Shown here: piece by piece, positions 46,689-54,838 of the stretch
Numbering within the stretch: position 1 is the stretch's first letter
Layout of the letters: each line of letters starts with the position of its first letter
Origin: Candidatus Thorarchaeota archaeon
GTDB taxonomy: Archaea; Asgardarchaeota; Thorarchaeia; Thorarchaeales; Thorarchaeaceae
Direction: 5' to 3'
Length of the DNA stretch: 64,000 nt
NCBI GenBank assembly: GCA_008080745.1
Contig: SHMX01000003.1
Coordinates: 468,971-532,970, forward strand
Notes under the pieces: model-generated
Seen by the model: the letters and a program-made list of their open reading frames with translations, nothing else
What the model was told of the DNA's origin: nothing
Databases searched by the model: none
Program-made: the position numbers and the translations under genes

Positions 46689-47303
46689 ATGAAACGCTTA
46701 AAGCCGTTTGACTATAAGGCCTATGTTACAGGGCCATTCCAGTCAGGAAAGACTTCACTAATTCATGCACTTGATCCAGACGCTATATCTATCGAGAGAG
46801 CAATGAAAGAAGCATACAGAGGTGAAGTTGGTACAACCACTACTGGTTTTGATCTTGGAAGAATAGTATGGGCAAGAAAAAATATTGATTCAGACGGATT
46901 GATAATTCCCAAGAAAGAATTCGAACGTGAAAAGGCAGAATATGAAGGTTGGCAAACCAAAGAAATCGAGTTAAGAGGTGTCCCAGGGCAACTCCACTTC
47001 AAGTTTGTAAGAGACACCATGCGAAGTAGTTCGGATTGTGTCTTAATGATTGTAGATTCTTCAGACCCCGGAATGGTCGGAGAAGCACTTACAATATTGG
47101 CAGAAACTCAGGCAGCCTTCACTGATATCCCCATAGAGGTCATTGCTAACAAACAAGACAGAGATGATGCGGCTCCACCAGACCAGGTGGCTAGTTGGCT
47201 AGGTGTAGAGAATGCTACAGGTATGTCAACTTTTGACCGCGAGTCCTGTAAAGATGCACTGATTATGCTTCTACAAAAGGTGGAAGAGTCTAAGGGAGAA
47301 TAG
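46689..47303 (+). CDS. Small Ras-like GTPase (CvnD/COG2229-like)
   Basis: A 204-aa GTPase. P-loop GPFQSGKTSL (residues 15-24), switch I TTTTGFD (about 50-55), G3 RGVPGQ (96-101) in place of the classical DxxGQ, and G4 NKQD (154-157). The G3 form matches the archaeal/actinobacterial group whose members read FGTPGQ, including conservon CvnD. An insertion of about 25 residues (62-88) separates switch I from G3. It begins an operon with three Roadblock-like genes, the usual partner arrangement (MglA/MglB, CvnD/CvnB). Likely a signalling switch, with Roadblock proteins as scaffold or GAP. The ribosome site GGGGA lies about 9 nt upstream. Confidence 0.88.
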   Translation: MKRLKPFDYKAYVTGPFQSGKTSLIHALDPDAISIERAMKEAYRGEVGTTTTGFDLGRIVWARKNIDSDGLIIPKKEFEREKAEYEGWQTKEIELRGVPGQLHFKFVRDTMRSSSDCVLMIVDSSDPGMVGEALTILAETQAAFTDIPIEVIANKQDRDDAAPPDQVASWLGVENATGMSTFDRESCKDALIMLLQKVEESKGE

Positions 47304-47314
47304 GAGGCTATTGA

Positions 47315-47764
47315 ATGTCTGACGCAACAATACCACCAGTCGCAAAAATCGAAGAATTATTGGCTAGCTTTGAAGAACGAGTTCCCGTTTGGGGAATAAC
47401 GGTCTTTACGGTAGACGGGTACATAATTGCTCATAGATTGTTCTACAATAAAATGCCTCCCGACATCGAGATGGCAGTGAGCAGTCTTTCAGCAAGCCTT
47501 ATCACAATCGCGGAGAATTTCATTGGATTTATTGATCCAGAGAAAGTCTTCAGACAAATAACATTTGACGCAATGGATGATGCAGGGGGAATATCATTTA
47601 CTATTCTCTTGAAACAAGTTGCGGACAATGTTTTATTAACATGTATCTTCCCAAGTTCAGTTCAACTCGGACTGGTAGTTTTTGAGCTGGAAAACCTCTC
47701 TGAAGAAATACGCGAGGTTGTATCTGAATGGGAGGTCAAGCTACACGAAGAAACTATGACTTGA
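47315..47764 (+). CDS. Roadblock/LC7-like protein 1
   Basis: A 149-aa alpha/beta protein: an N-terminal helix, then the strand VWGITVFTVDGYIIAHRLF, the helix MAVSSLSASLITIAENFIGF, and strands GISFTILLKQVADNVLLTCI. This is the Roadblock/longin-like order. It is more divergent than its two neighbours. AGGAGG lies 7 nt before the ATG and 11 bp follow the GTPase stop, so it is clearly operonic. Probably binds the GTPase as homo- or heterodimer. Confidence 0.75.
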   Translation: MSDATIPPVAKIEELLASFEERVPVWGITVFTVDGYIIAHRLFYNKMPPDIEMAVSSLSASLITIAENFIGFIDPEKVFRQITFDAMDDAGGISFTILLKQVADNVLLTCIFPSSVQLGLVVFELENLSEEIREVVSEWEVKLHEETMT

Positions 47765-47774
47765 GGAAAGATAG

Positions 47775-48191
47775 ATGAGTATTGGAAGATCTGACAGATT
47801 AACACAAGTTCTTGAGGACTTGTTCGATAGGGGAAATGGACGATTTCAGAGTGCAGTAGTCACAAATGAGAGAGGCCTAATAGTAACCAAGAAGGTCCAT
47901 GGAGACCATCCAGAGGAAAGTCTGGCTGCTATGACCGCTCTTCTGTCGGATGCTTCTGTCAGGGTTAATTCAAACCTTGAATTGGGAATGCCCGAGTTAG
48001 CTGTCGTCCGTTCATCGAGCGCACAGCTAGCAGTGAAGGAATTTCCAGTCAGAAAGAAACCGTTCAGAATCGGCCTTGTCATCAAGGATAAGAAAAAACG
48101 TTGGTGGCATCGAGGTATGACTCCGGAGAAGATTGAGAAATCACTCACGGAGGCTGCTGAATCGGTACGCGCAATACTTGAAAGCAAATAA
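47775..48191 (+). CDS. Roadblock/LC7-like protein 2 with basic insert
   Basis: A 138-aa protein. The Roadblock core is RLTQVLEDLFDRGNGRFQSA, VVTNERGLIVTKKVHGD and the helix SLAAMTALLSDASVRVNSNL. A very basic insertion (KDKKKRWWHRG) precedes the last helix and may contact membrane or nucleic acid. GAGGAAAG lies upstream, 10 bp after the preceding stop. Confidence 0.78.
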   Translation: MSIGRSDRLTQVLEDLFDRGNGRFQSAVVTNERGLIVTKKVHGDHPEESLAAMTALLSDASVRVNSNLELGMPELAVVRSSSAQLAVKEFPVRKKPFRIGLVIKDKKKRWWHRGMTPEKIEKSLTEAAESVRAILESK

Positions 48192-48226
48192 GGGGAACAA
48201 TATACATACAACGGGGTAAAACGAGA

Positions 48227-48589
48227 ATGAGTGCAAGGGTAAAGAAACTCACTTCAGTTCTACAAGAACTGGAACAAAACTGTGAAATCACGAACTCTGC
48301 AATAGTTACCGAGAAAGGACAGATGGTTGCGCACAACCTACATGATGATGTTGATGAGAAATCAGTCTCAGCAATGGGTGCAGCTATCCTCTCAATCGGA
48401 AACAGAGTCGGTACTGTTCTGGCAGCGGGCAATCCAAAGGCCATTATTATCAATGGGTCGGAAAGCATTGTGCTTCTTCGACATATTGGCAAGATGGTGT
48501 TGATCAGCCTTGCTCCCAAGGATGCCAAAGTCGGTCTTATCGATTTTGAACTTGAGAAGGCTTCAGAACAGATAGCGGACCTTCTATAA
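48227..48589 (+). CDS. Roadblock/LC7-like protein 3 (canonical)
   Basis: A 120-aa textbook Roadblock fold: RVKKLTSVLQELEQNCEITN, SAIVTEKGQMVAHNL, AMGAAILSIGNRVGTVLAAG, and SIVLLRHIGKMVLISLAPKD. This is the MglB/LAMTOR type that dimerises and engages Ras-like GTPases. It ends the operon, with a terminator just behind. Confidence 0.85.
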   Translation: MSARVKKLTSVLQELEQNCEITNSAIVTEKGQMVAHNLHDDVDEKSVSAMGAAILSIGNRVGTVLAAGNPKAIIINGSESIVLLRHIGKMVLISLAPKDAKVGLIDFELEKASEQIADLL

Positions 48590-48592
48590 ACT

Positions 48593-48660
48593 AAGGGGAC
48601 ATCGATGATGACCAGTACAGGTTGTGCTGGACCATCCCCCTAACTTTTTCTTTTTATTTT
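48593..48660 (+). terminator. Terminator of the GTPase/Roadblock operon
   Basis: A long hairpin closed by AAGGGG and CCCC(C)T, with inner CCAG/CTGG, is followed by CTTTTTCTTTTTATTTT. Confidence 0.6.
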
Positions 48661-48709
48661 CTAACTCACCTATCACTAACTCTATTTTGATGCTTTTGAT
48701 TACAATCTC

Positions 48710-48835
48710 ATGTCTTGTGAGACCTGTACTACCATAATTAGATACGGTAAACGTGTACCATCTGGAAAACGTGTCTGTATTGATTGTTGGAAAGAAGATA
48801 ATGAAAAGACAGAATCCAATGAAGAAGAGCCCTAA
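48710..48835 (+). CDS. Mini zinc-ribbon protein (41 aa)
   Basis: It opens MSCETCTTIIRYGKRVPSGK and continues RVCIDCWKED; the two CxxC knuckles (Cys3/Cys6 and Cys23/Cys26) are spaced as in treble-clef or zinc-ribbon knuckles. A short acidic tail follows. No ribosome site precedes the ATG, suggesting a leaderless message. It lies in a 330-bp gap between the Roadblock operon and the mutase gene. The paired CxxC and charged surface make a chance ORF unlikely. Confidence 0.55.
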   Translation: MSCETCTTIIRYGKRVPSGKRVCIDCWKEDNEKTESNEEEP

Positions 48836-48917
48836 TATTTAGCGAATCATTCAAAGAATCCTGTTTTGGTGCTATTGAAATAATAATGACCTACGTATTC
48901 GTAGGCCATAATTAGTA

Positions 48918-50618
48918 TTAGAAAATCTTGGGTTCGTCCCATTCTCCAAATACATCTCGCCATACATCCATGATTTCACCAATGGATGCATATGCTCTAA
49001 CAGCCTTGACGACCCAAGGCATGACGTTTTCATTGCCTTCAGAAGCCTTTCTAAGACCATCAAGGGCATCCTTAACCTTTGAACTATCACGTTCACTTCG
49101 GACTTTTTGAAGTCGTTCTACCTGTTTTCGTTCAACATCGGGATCAATCTTGAGGACAGGGATACTGATGTCTTCGCCCTCTAGAACATACTCGTTCACA
49201 CCAACGATAATTCTGCGTTTTTGCTCAATCTCACGTTGATATCTGTAGGATGCTTCCGCAATCTCTCGTTGGAAGAATCCCTTTTCGATTGCAGGAATAA
49301 CACCACCAAGTGCTTCCACTTTATCGAAGTATTTGTAGGTCTCTTCTTCCATCTGATTTGTAAGGGCTTCAACATAATACGATCCAGCAAGAGGGTCTAT
49401 GGTATTGGGTACCCCACTCTCATGGGCAAGTACCTGTTGTGTACGTAATGCTACTCGCACTGCATCTTCGGTTGGCAGACAGAGTGCCTCATCCATACTA
49501 TTGGTATGTAGGGATTGTGTTCCACCTAATACCGCTGCTAGAGCCTGATATGCAGTCCGAACGACATTTACAGTGGGTTGTTGAGCGGTCAATGAACAAC
49601 CAGCTGTCTGAGTGTGGAATCGCATCCAAAGAGAACGATCTTTTTCAGCTCCGAAACGCTCTTTCATCTCCCGAGCCCAGATTCTTCTGGCTGCACGGTA
49701 TTTAGCCACCTCTTCGAAGATGTCATTATGTGAATTAAAGAAGAATGATAGACGAGGTGCAAAACTATCAACATCAAGCCCTCTCTCAACACCCCATTTC
49801 ACATATTCGAGACCGTTCATAAGGGTGAATGCAAGCTCTTGAACAGCGGTAGAACCTGCCTCACGGATGTGATACCCCGAGATGGATATTGTATTCCATC
49901 GTGGAATGTTATCGGTTGCATACTCGATGATATCCGTGATGATTCTAAGAGAGGGTTTTGGAGCTAGAATCCAGGACTTCTGTGCTTGATACTCCTTCAA
50001 TAGGTCATTCTGAATGGTCCCACCAATCTTGTCAGCAGGAACCCCCTGTTTCTCAGCCGTCACCATGTACATTGCAAGAAGAATAGAAGCTGGAGCATTG
50101 ATAGTCATAGATGTGGTTACTTTATCCAAGGGAATACCGTCAAAGAGAATCTCCATATCCTTCAGAGTATCAATTGCAACTCCGAGTTTTCCTACCTCAC
50201 CCAATGCATAAGGGTGATCCGAGTCGCGCCCGAACAGTGTTGGAAGATGAAAAGCAACACTAAGACCAGTCTGTCCATTTGCTAACAAGAACTTGTATCG
50301 CTGATTGGACTCCTCTGCAGTGCCCATTCCAGCAAATTGACGCATGGTCCAGATTCGACCTCGGTACATCGTTGATTGAACACCACGAGTATAGGGGTAC
50401 TGACTGGGAAACCCGAGATCTCTGAGATAATCAAAGTCAGGGATATCATCTGGGGTGTATATCCGTTTTACGGGAACACTAGATGTTGATATGAATTCCT
50501 CCTCACGTTCAGGATACTTCTTCACGTGAGGTTCTAATGTTTCTTCTTCCCATTGTTTCTTGGCTTTGCGAATCTCTTCGAGATCTTCGCAGTTCTTGGA
50601 TTTCTTCTTATCCGCCAT
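48918..50618 (-). CDS. Acyl-CoA mutase large subunit, isobutyryl-CoA mutase-like specificity
   Basis: A 566-aa paralog of the methylmalonyl-CoA mutase large subunit at 20038. The barrel is intact ([31 protein letters not shown]). The two specificity residues differ: Phe95 in TMRQFAGMG, where MCM has Tyr89, and Gln213 in KEYQAQKSW, where MCM has Arg207. Phe/Gln is the pair reported for isobutyryl-CoA mutase; Arg207 binds the substrate carboxylate. VAFHLPT also replaces VAFDLPT. So a monocarboxylic acyl-CoA is the likely substrate. No B12 subunit adjoins it; McmA2 may be shared. ATG 50618 is preferred to GTG 50633 because family N-termini begin near it. Confidence 0.85.
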   Translation of the reverse strand: MADKKKSKNCEDLEEIRKAKKQWEEETLEPHVKKYPEREEEFISTSSVPVKRIYTPDDIPDFDYLRDLGFPSQYPYTRGVQSTMYRGRIWTMRQFAGMGTAEESNQRYKFLLANGQTGLSVAFHLPTLFGRDSDHPYALGEVGKLGVAIDTLKDMEILFDGIPLDKVTTSMTINAPASILLAMYMVTAEKQGVPADKIGGTIQNDLLKEYQAQKSWILAPKPSLRIITDIIEYATDNIPRWNTISISGYHIREAGSTAVQELAFTLMNGLEYVKWGVERGLDVDSFAPRLSFFFNSHNDIFEEVAKYRAARRIWAREMKERFGAEKDRSLWMRFHTQTAGCSLTAQQPTVNVVRTAYQALAAVLGGTQSLHTNSMDEALCLPTEDAVRVALRTQQVLAHESGVPNTIDPLAGSYYVEALTNQMEEETYKYFDKVEALGGVIPAIEKGFFQREIAEASYRYQREIEQKRRIIVGVNEYVLEGEDISIPVLKIDPDVERKQVERLQKVRSERDSSKVKDALDGLRKASEGNENVMPWVVKAVRAYASIGEIMDVWRDVFGEWDEPKIF

Positions 50619-50773
50619 GTGAACTCGCTCCACTCGATGACTAGGTAGACGGCTTCAAGCCGATGTTATTAAGCTATCCGATTTGGAGAAGAAATCGTAA
50701 CAGTAGAACATCGTATTAGTTATTAGGTTGAACAGTTTTTAGAGAGTATCATCTTATCAAGCGAGGGGAATTC

Positions 50774-51298
50774 ATGAAAAGACTGCAGGTACCGTTCATT
50801 GAACAACAACAGAACAATGATTGTGTGATTGCATGTCTAGAAATGATATTCGAATACTTGGTAAGAAAATATGATGAAATTGCGACATTTACTAGGAAAG
50901 AGCTATTGAAAATTATTGACATATCTATTATTGGTACGAGAATTTGTGATGTTGAATTACTGAATGAACATAAAAAGCTAGAAAAATATCGTTACCAACC
51001 GAGATTTTTCTGCAGTCCTGGATCAATCCAACATATATGGGAACAAATAGATAAGGAAAGACCAATAATAGCATATATTATCAAGAAGTTCCTAGGAAAT
51101 CAAATTAAACATGCTATACTGGTAAACGGGTATTCTAAGGATAAGACAAAATTATCAATATGTGACCCACTGGAAGAACAACCAACATTGCTATCAACAG
51201 GACAATTCCAAGAGAGATGGAAGCTTTTCCATAAATACCATGTATACTATGAAGTAGTCGAAGTATTACAACCGAAAATAACCGAGTACATTGAATAG
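50774..51298 (+). CDS. C39-like papain-fold cysteine peptidase
   Basis: A 174-aa protein matching peptidase C39-like domains: VPFIEQQQNNDCVIACLEMI with Cys17, IKHAILVNGY with His113, and ICDPLEEQ with Asp131 give a full Cys-His-Asp triad. There is no signal peptide or transporter domain, so it is a free cytosolic protein, unlike bacteriocin exporters. GAGGGG lies 6-7 nt before the ATG. The next gene follows after 15 bp. Both are clearly richer in A+T than their neighbours, hinting at recent acquisition. Substrate unknown. Confidence 0.72.
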   Translation: MKRLQVPFIEQQQNNDCVIACLEMIFEYLVRKYDEIATFTRKELLKIIDISIIGTRICDVELLNEHKKLEKYRYQPRFFCSPGSIQHIWEQIDKERPIIAYIIKKFLGNQIKHAILVNGYSKDKTKLSICDPLEEQPTLLSTGQFQERWKLFHKYHVYYEVVEVLQPKITEYIE

Positions 51299-51313
51299 GC
51301 GGAGAAATTTGAA

Positions 51314-52258
51314 ATGAAAGCTCGTAAGCAAATTGAGGAGTATATATTCAAAACATATGGTCATCTAGTACTCCATGATCCTCCAGAATTCGACGAAGAG
51401 CTATCGGTCTGGATTACCAAACTTCGTTCTGATTATCCGATATTAATAAGAGACGACAAAAGAAGAAAAAAAACACTCAGGTTCCTAAAAATTCCCTCAT
51501 TAGGGCATGTTGTTTTTGATGAGGGATTACACCTGGTAAAAGGCAAAACAACTGAAGAAGAAGTAATTGAAGAACGGGTACGAGAATATTTGAATATGTG
51601 GAGAGAATACGCAGAAGATATTGTGGTTAAAGCTTCAGCAGAAAGAATAGCAAGTTTAGGTGAAGTACGCTTGTCATTGAATCCGATTTTTGAACTAATC
51701 AATTTCATCGATATCAATGGCTTCATATCCAAAGACCAGATATTTGAGAAAATGTCCAAAAGAAGGCACAAAATGAATCAGTATGTATCGCTATTACAAG
51801 ATTTAGAAATAATTCGACCCTATGAAGACAAGTTTCAGCCGGGTAACCTTTTCGTTGCATTTAAAGAGAGATTTCAGTCGGATTTTGATAAATTCATCTC
51901 AGCAATATTCTCAGAAATTCTAAGAAAACGATATTCATACCTACGTGACGTTATTCATACACAAAATCTATCCAAGTTAATTAGTGTCGAGAATGTAATA
52001 TACTATCCTGAAATTCATACTGAAGAAGCAATCCCAAGGGATTACAAAACTCTAGCCAAAGAATATAGAATAGAATACCATTCGTCCATTAGTGAGCCAG
52101 CAATTGCCGCATATCTAAGGAAATTAGAGCAAATTGATTTGGTTAGCGAGGAAAATGGGTTATATCATGGAACTCAGTATATGAGAGAGAGGATATCTGA
52201 GATAAGAACACAAATACCCTCACCTGAACATGTTTGGTCAGTTCCGAGTATCTATTAG
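51314..52258 (+). CDS. Hypothetical protein with winged-helix-like segments, partner of the C39-like peptidase
   Basis: A 314-aa, basic, mostly helical protein. Segments such as FIDINGFISKDQIFEKMSKR with YVSLLQDLEIIRPYEDKF, and ISEPAIAAYLRKLEQIDLVS, look like two winged-helix units (HTH helix, then wing). No catalytic motif is seen. GGAG lies about 10 nt before the ATG. The tight spacing to the peptidase gene suggests a two-protein module, for example a regulator or target cleaved by the peptidase. That is inference only. Confidence 0.6.
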   Translation: MKARKQIEEYIFKTYGHLVLHDPPEFDEELSVWITKLRSDYPILIRDDKRRKKTLRFLKIPSLGHVVFDEGLHLVKGKTTEEEVIEERVREYLNMWREYAEDIVVKASAERIASLGEVRLSLNPIFELINFIDINGFISKDQIFEKMSKRRHKMNQYVSLLQDLEIIRPYEDKFQPGNLFVAFKERFQSDFDKFISAIFSEILRKRYSYLRDVIHTQNLSKLISVENVIYYPEIHTEEAIPRDYKTLAKEYRIEYHSSISEPAIAAYLRKLEQIDLVSEENGLYHGTQYMRERISEIRTQIPSPEHVWSVPSIY

Positions 52259-52270
52259 CACATATCCATA

Positions 52271-52834
52271 TCAATACTCAAATCCTTTCCTGGCATCTAA
52301 TTTCTCTGTAGCAAAATAGTGTTTGACTTCGCGCATCTCTGTTACAAGGTCAGCTGCTTGGATAACCTCATCACGGGCATATCGTCCGGTCATGATCAGC
52401 TCCACATCATCAGGTTTTTCCTTAATCAAAGCCAGTTGATCTTCAACAGAGATAAGATTCCACTCAACAGCCACATTGATCTCATCAAGAATGAGAACAT
52501 CGCACTTGTGATCCCGCAGTGCCTTTTGAGCCATCTTCAGTCCATCCTGAGCCATCCTAATATCGATTGGGTCAGGGTTTTCTTTATCAACCCAAGATTG
52601 ACGACCCATAGGAACGATGGTATAGTTTGGAATCTGCTCTATACTCCTGAATTCACCGTAGTTGATATCATCCCCGTCACCACGCCAAGCAACTTTTGCT
52701 TTCATGAATGAGATGACCAGTACTTCTAATCCATGCCCTGCTGCTCGAAGTCCTGCTCCGAGTGCACAGGTTGTCTTCCCTTTTCCGTTCCCAGTATAAA
52801 TTTGAACCTTCCCGGGTTTAGCTGGAGATACCAT
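52271..52834 (-). CDS. cobA: Cob(I)alamin adenosyltransferase, CobA/BtuR type
   Basis: A 187-aa P-loop enzyme: YTGNGKGKTTCALGAGLRAA (P-loop residues 15-22), VISFMKAKVAWRGDGDD, CDVLILDEINVAV (Walker B) and LIMTGRYARDEVIQAADLVTEM. It makes adenosylcobalamin from cob(I)alamin and ATP, the cofactor of both mutases in this window. It follows the iron-sulfur flavoprotein gene by 10 bp on the same strand. That flavoprotein could supply the reductant for Co(II) to Co(I); this is an inference from neighbourhood. Confidence 0.93.
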   Translation of the reverse strand: MVSPAKPGKVQIYTGNGKGKTTCALGAGLRAAGHGLEVLVISFMKAKVAWRGDGDDINYGEFRSIEQIPNYTIVPMGRQSWVDKENPDPIDIRMAQDGLKMAQKALRDHKCDVLILDEINVAVEWNLISVEDQLALIKEKPDDVELIMTGRYARDEVIQAADLVTEMREVKHYFATEKLDARKGFEY

Positions 52835-52844
52835 TATCCCAACC

Positions 52845-53474
52845 TCACTGGTTGAATCTCTTAACTAATTTAGCAATCCGTTTTCCTAGACCCTCACTGG
52901 CTGCTATGGCTAACTCGTCCTCTTTTGCAATACGCCAACCACCCTCGTCCTTTTGCATGGCTCCAGAACCAAAAGGTCCGTCTTTAACAGGGCTACCTAC
53001 ACCGCCAGCAATAATCATACCATGTGCCAAGGCAAATCTATGCAAAAGTTCAATGACAGGTTCTTGACCCCCGTAACGGAGTCCCGCATAGGTGATTGCC
53101 CCAAAGATCTTATCACGGAGCTCATGATTCAACATCTTCATGGGTCGAGAACGGTCCATGAAGTCCTTGAGAACACCAGGAACCGATGTGAAATAGGATG
53201 GTGCCGCTATAATGATGGCATCAGCCTGTTTGATCTGCTCTTCGATTTTTGGCATATCATCCTTATCGCTTTCAGGGCAAGGAGTCTTTCTAACACAGGC
53301 ATCACAACCAGTACACTGTCTAATCTCATACTCGCTTATGTCTAGAAGTAGTGTTTCACCCTTTGTCTCACCATCAGATAGTGCCTCTGAGGCTGCTTCT
53401 AACGCCTTCTGAAGAAGAAAACGTGTACTAGAGTTCTTTCGTTTTGGAGAACCGCATATACCTACAATTAACAT
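52845..53474 (-). CDS. Iron-sulfur flavoprotein (Isf family)
   Basis: A 209-aa flavodoxin-like FMN protein. The N-terminus IVGICGSPKRKNSSTRFLL is the FMN-phosphate loop. The compact cluster motif CTGCDACVRKTPC has Cys54, 57, 60 and 66 (CX2CX2CX5C). IIAAPSYFTSVPGVLKDFMDR is the second FMN loop. It is an electron carrier between ferredoxin and low-potential acceptors in anaerobic archaea. It is probably co-transcribed with cobA. Confidence 0.88.
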   Translation of the reverse strand: MLIVGICGSPKRKNSSTRFLLQKALEAASEALSDGETKGETLLLDISEYEIRQCTGCDACVRKTPCPESDKDDMPKIEEQIKQADAIIIAAPSYFTSVPGVLKDFMDRSRPMKMLNHELRDKIFGAITYAGLRYGGQEPVIELLHRFALAHGMIIAGGVGSPVKDGPFGSGAMQKDEGGWRIAKEDELAIAASEGLGKRIAKLVKRFNQ

Positions 53475-53519
53475 GCTAAATCAATCGTACTAGTTGCATG
53501 GGTCATTTAGAATTTTTGA

Positions 53520-54260
53520 TTAGTGGGAAAGTGCATCGTTCAATGAATGGGCAATCTCACCTATGGCTTTTACAGCATCTAATCGACCCGATTCCTTGTA
53601 TCCTGATACCGCAATGGTCATAGACCGAACCTTGAGTAATTGAACTTGATATCCACGTACTTTGACTACAGTAGGAACGATGTCAGTACTGGGTTTGATA
53701 GTACCCTTGACAATCTCTCTTGTTATCTTGTCCATATGACTCTGGGGAACATTTCCACACACCATCGTACCTTGAGAGTCGAAAACACCCACATATGCAA
53801 CACGATGGTTCTCAAGAACAGTATCGACCAATTCTGAAATCACATCAATAGTGGATGGGTCTGGACCGGTTAAATCGAACCGGAGATATCGCCGTACTAA
53901 AACATCGATCTCATCTATCTCGCCAATATCACCCGTCCAAACTCTAATGAGCTCCCCAAATCCCTTTGCAATAGCAGAACCGAGTGAAATTGCTTTCTTT
54001 CGAGCATTATCCAAATCGTCCTCTTTTTTCGTAGTTAGAACGACAGAGAATGAATCAAAGAATACAAAAATGTAGACTGTGCCATTCTGTTCTAAGGTAT
54101 AGGGATGCTCCAAAATCGTACTGGTTCTGGAACGAAATAGGGTCGAACAGGCATTCACATTACCTGGTACCTTGATATCTTCAACCGGAGCCCCTCCCTC
54201 AATTCTTCTAGAGTATATTCGTTCACTTCCATCCTTAAGTACATAGATTTCTGATATCAT
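53520..54260 (-). CDS. Two-lobed longin/roadblock-like protein
   Basis: A 246-aa protein that reads as two small alpha/beta sensor folds. Residues 1-110: EIYVLKDGSERIYSRRIEGG, strands GTVYIFVFFDSFSVVLTTKK, then a helix. Residues 125-246: a helix, VAYVGVFDSQGTMVCGNV, helix, VKVRGYQVQLLKVRSMTIAV, final helix. The second half follows Roadblock order. No GTPase is adjacent, but the Roadblock operon is 5 kb away. Likely a regulator of small GTPases or a membrane-trafficking-like adaptor; unproved. Confidence 0.6.
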   Translation of the reverse strand: MISEIYVLKDGSERIYSRRIEGGAPVEDIKVPGNVNACSTLFRSRTSTILEHPYTLEQNGTVYIFVFFDSFSVVLTTKKEDDLDNARKKAISLGSAIAKGFGELIRVWTGDIGEIDEIDVLVRRYLRFDLTGPDPSTIDVISELVDTVLENHRVAYVGVFDSQGTMVCGNVPQSHMDKITREIVKGTIKPSTDIVPTVVKVRGYQVQLLKVRSMTIAVSGYKESGRLDAVKAIGEIAHSLNDALSH

Positions 54261-54396
54261 TTAGGCACACTGACCATATTTTTCTCGTTGATTTCGTTTC
54301 ATAAGCCTTGTTTGTTGATACACAAGAGAGATATTCAAGAAAGAATATACTACGTGTAACAACGCCTTTTTATTATCAGTAAGGCGCGTATGAATA

Positions 54397-54720
54397 GTGA
54401 GGACAATGACAGAGAGAAGGAAGAAGAGGAAAAAGCGGCTAAAGCGTACACGCTACGATATCTATGCTGAACTCATCAGAGTCATCTATGTCTATGGTTA
54501 TTGTCCTCTAACTCGAGCCGCGAGATCTACCAATATGCCTGTGGATAGGGCAAAGACAACCATTGGTGAACTTCTCGAGAGAGGACTTTTAGAAGAGGAG
54601 GACGATGACGGCCAGATTGTTTACAAAGTAACAGTTCGGGGTCATCAATATCTAGAACTCTACAAGAGGATGGCTGGACTCGTAGGAATTCCAATACCAG
54701 AACCAATCATCGGTATGTGA
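54397..54720 (+). CDS. Winged-helix DNA-binding protein (107 aa)
   Basis: A very basic N-terminus (RRKKRKKRLKRTRYD) is followed by a winged helix: YAELIRVIYVYGYCPLTRAA, RSTNMPVDRAKTTIGELLER, then wing KVTVRGHQYLELYKRM. This resembles the small archaeal winged-helix regulators whose C-terminal part reads T-x-x-G. A TATA-like CTTTTTATTA about 25 nt before GTG 54397 suggests a leaderless transcript starting there; ATG 54406 is the alternative. It lies 118 bp upstream of the bactofilin-like gene in the same direction. Confidence 0.75.
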   Translation: MRTMTERRKKRKKRLKRTRYDIYAELIRVIYVYGYCPLTRAARSTNMPVDRAKTTIGELLERGLLEEEDDDGQIVYKVTVRGHQYLELYKRMAGLVGIPIPEPIIGM

Positions 54721-54781
54721 TTTGAGATACTAACCGGGTATGTCGCGAGGTCACAATTTGTGACCTTATTTTGTGTGTCCG

Positions 54782-54790
54782 CTTTATATA
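54782..54790 (+). promoter_or_regulatory. TATA box of the bactofilin-like gene
   Basis: CTTTATATA predicts transcription from about 54812. That leaves a leader of about 27 nt with its own GGTGA site. Confidence 0.55.
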
Positions 54791-54825
54791 CCCAATTTCA
54801 TCAGATAATAGTGAATCATATGTTC

Positions 54826-54833
54826 AAAGGTGA
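54826..54833 (+). promoter_or_regulatory. Shine-Dalgarno site fixing the bactofilin-like start
   Basis: AAAGGTGA ends 5 nt before ATG 54839, so the in-frame GTG at 54830, which lies inside this site, is not the start. Confidence 0.6.
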
Positions 54834-54838
54834 ACAAA

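Noticed and set aside
20038-50618. The two mutase large subunits as recent duplicates or assembly artefacts
   Set aside because: They differ across the whole length, including specificity residues, N-termini and neighbours, so they are old paralogs.
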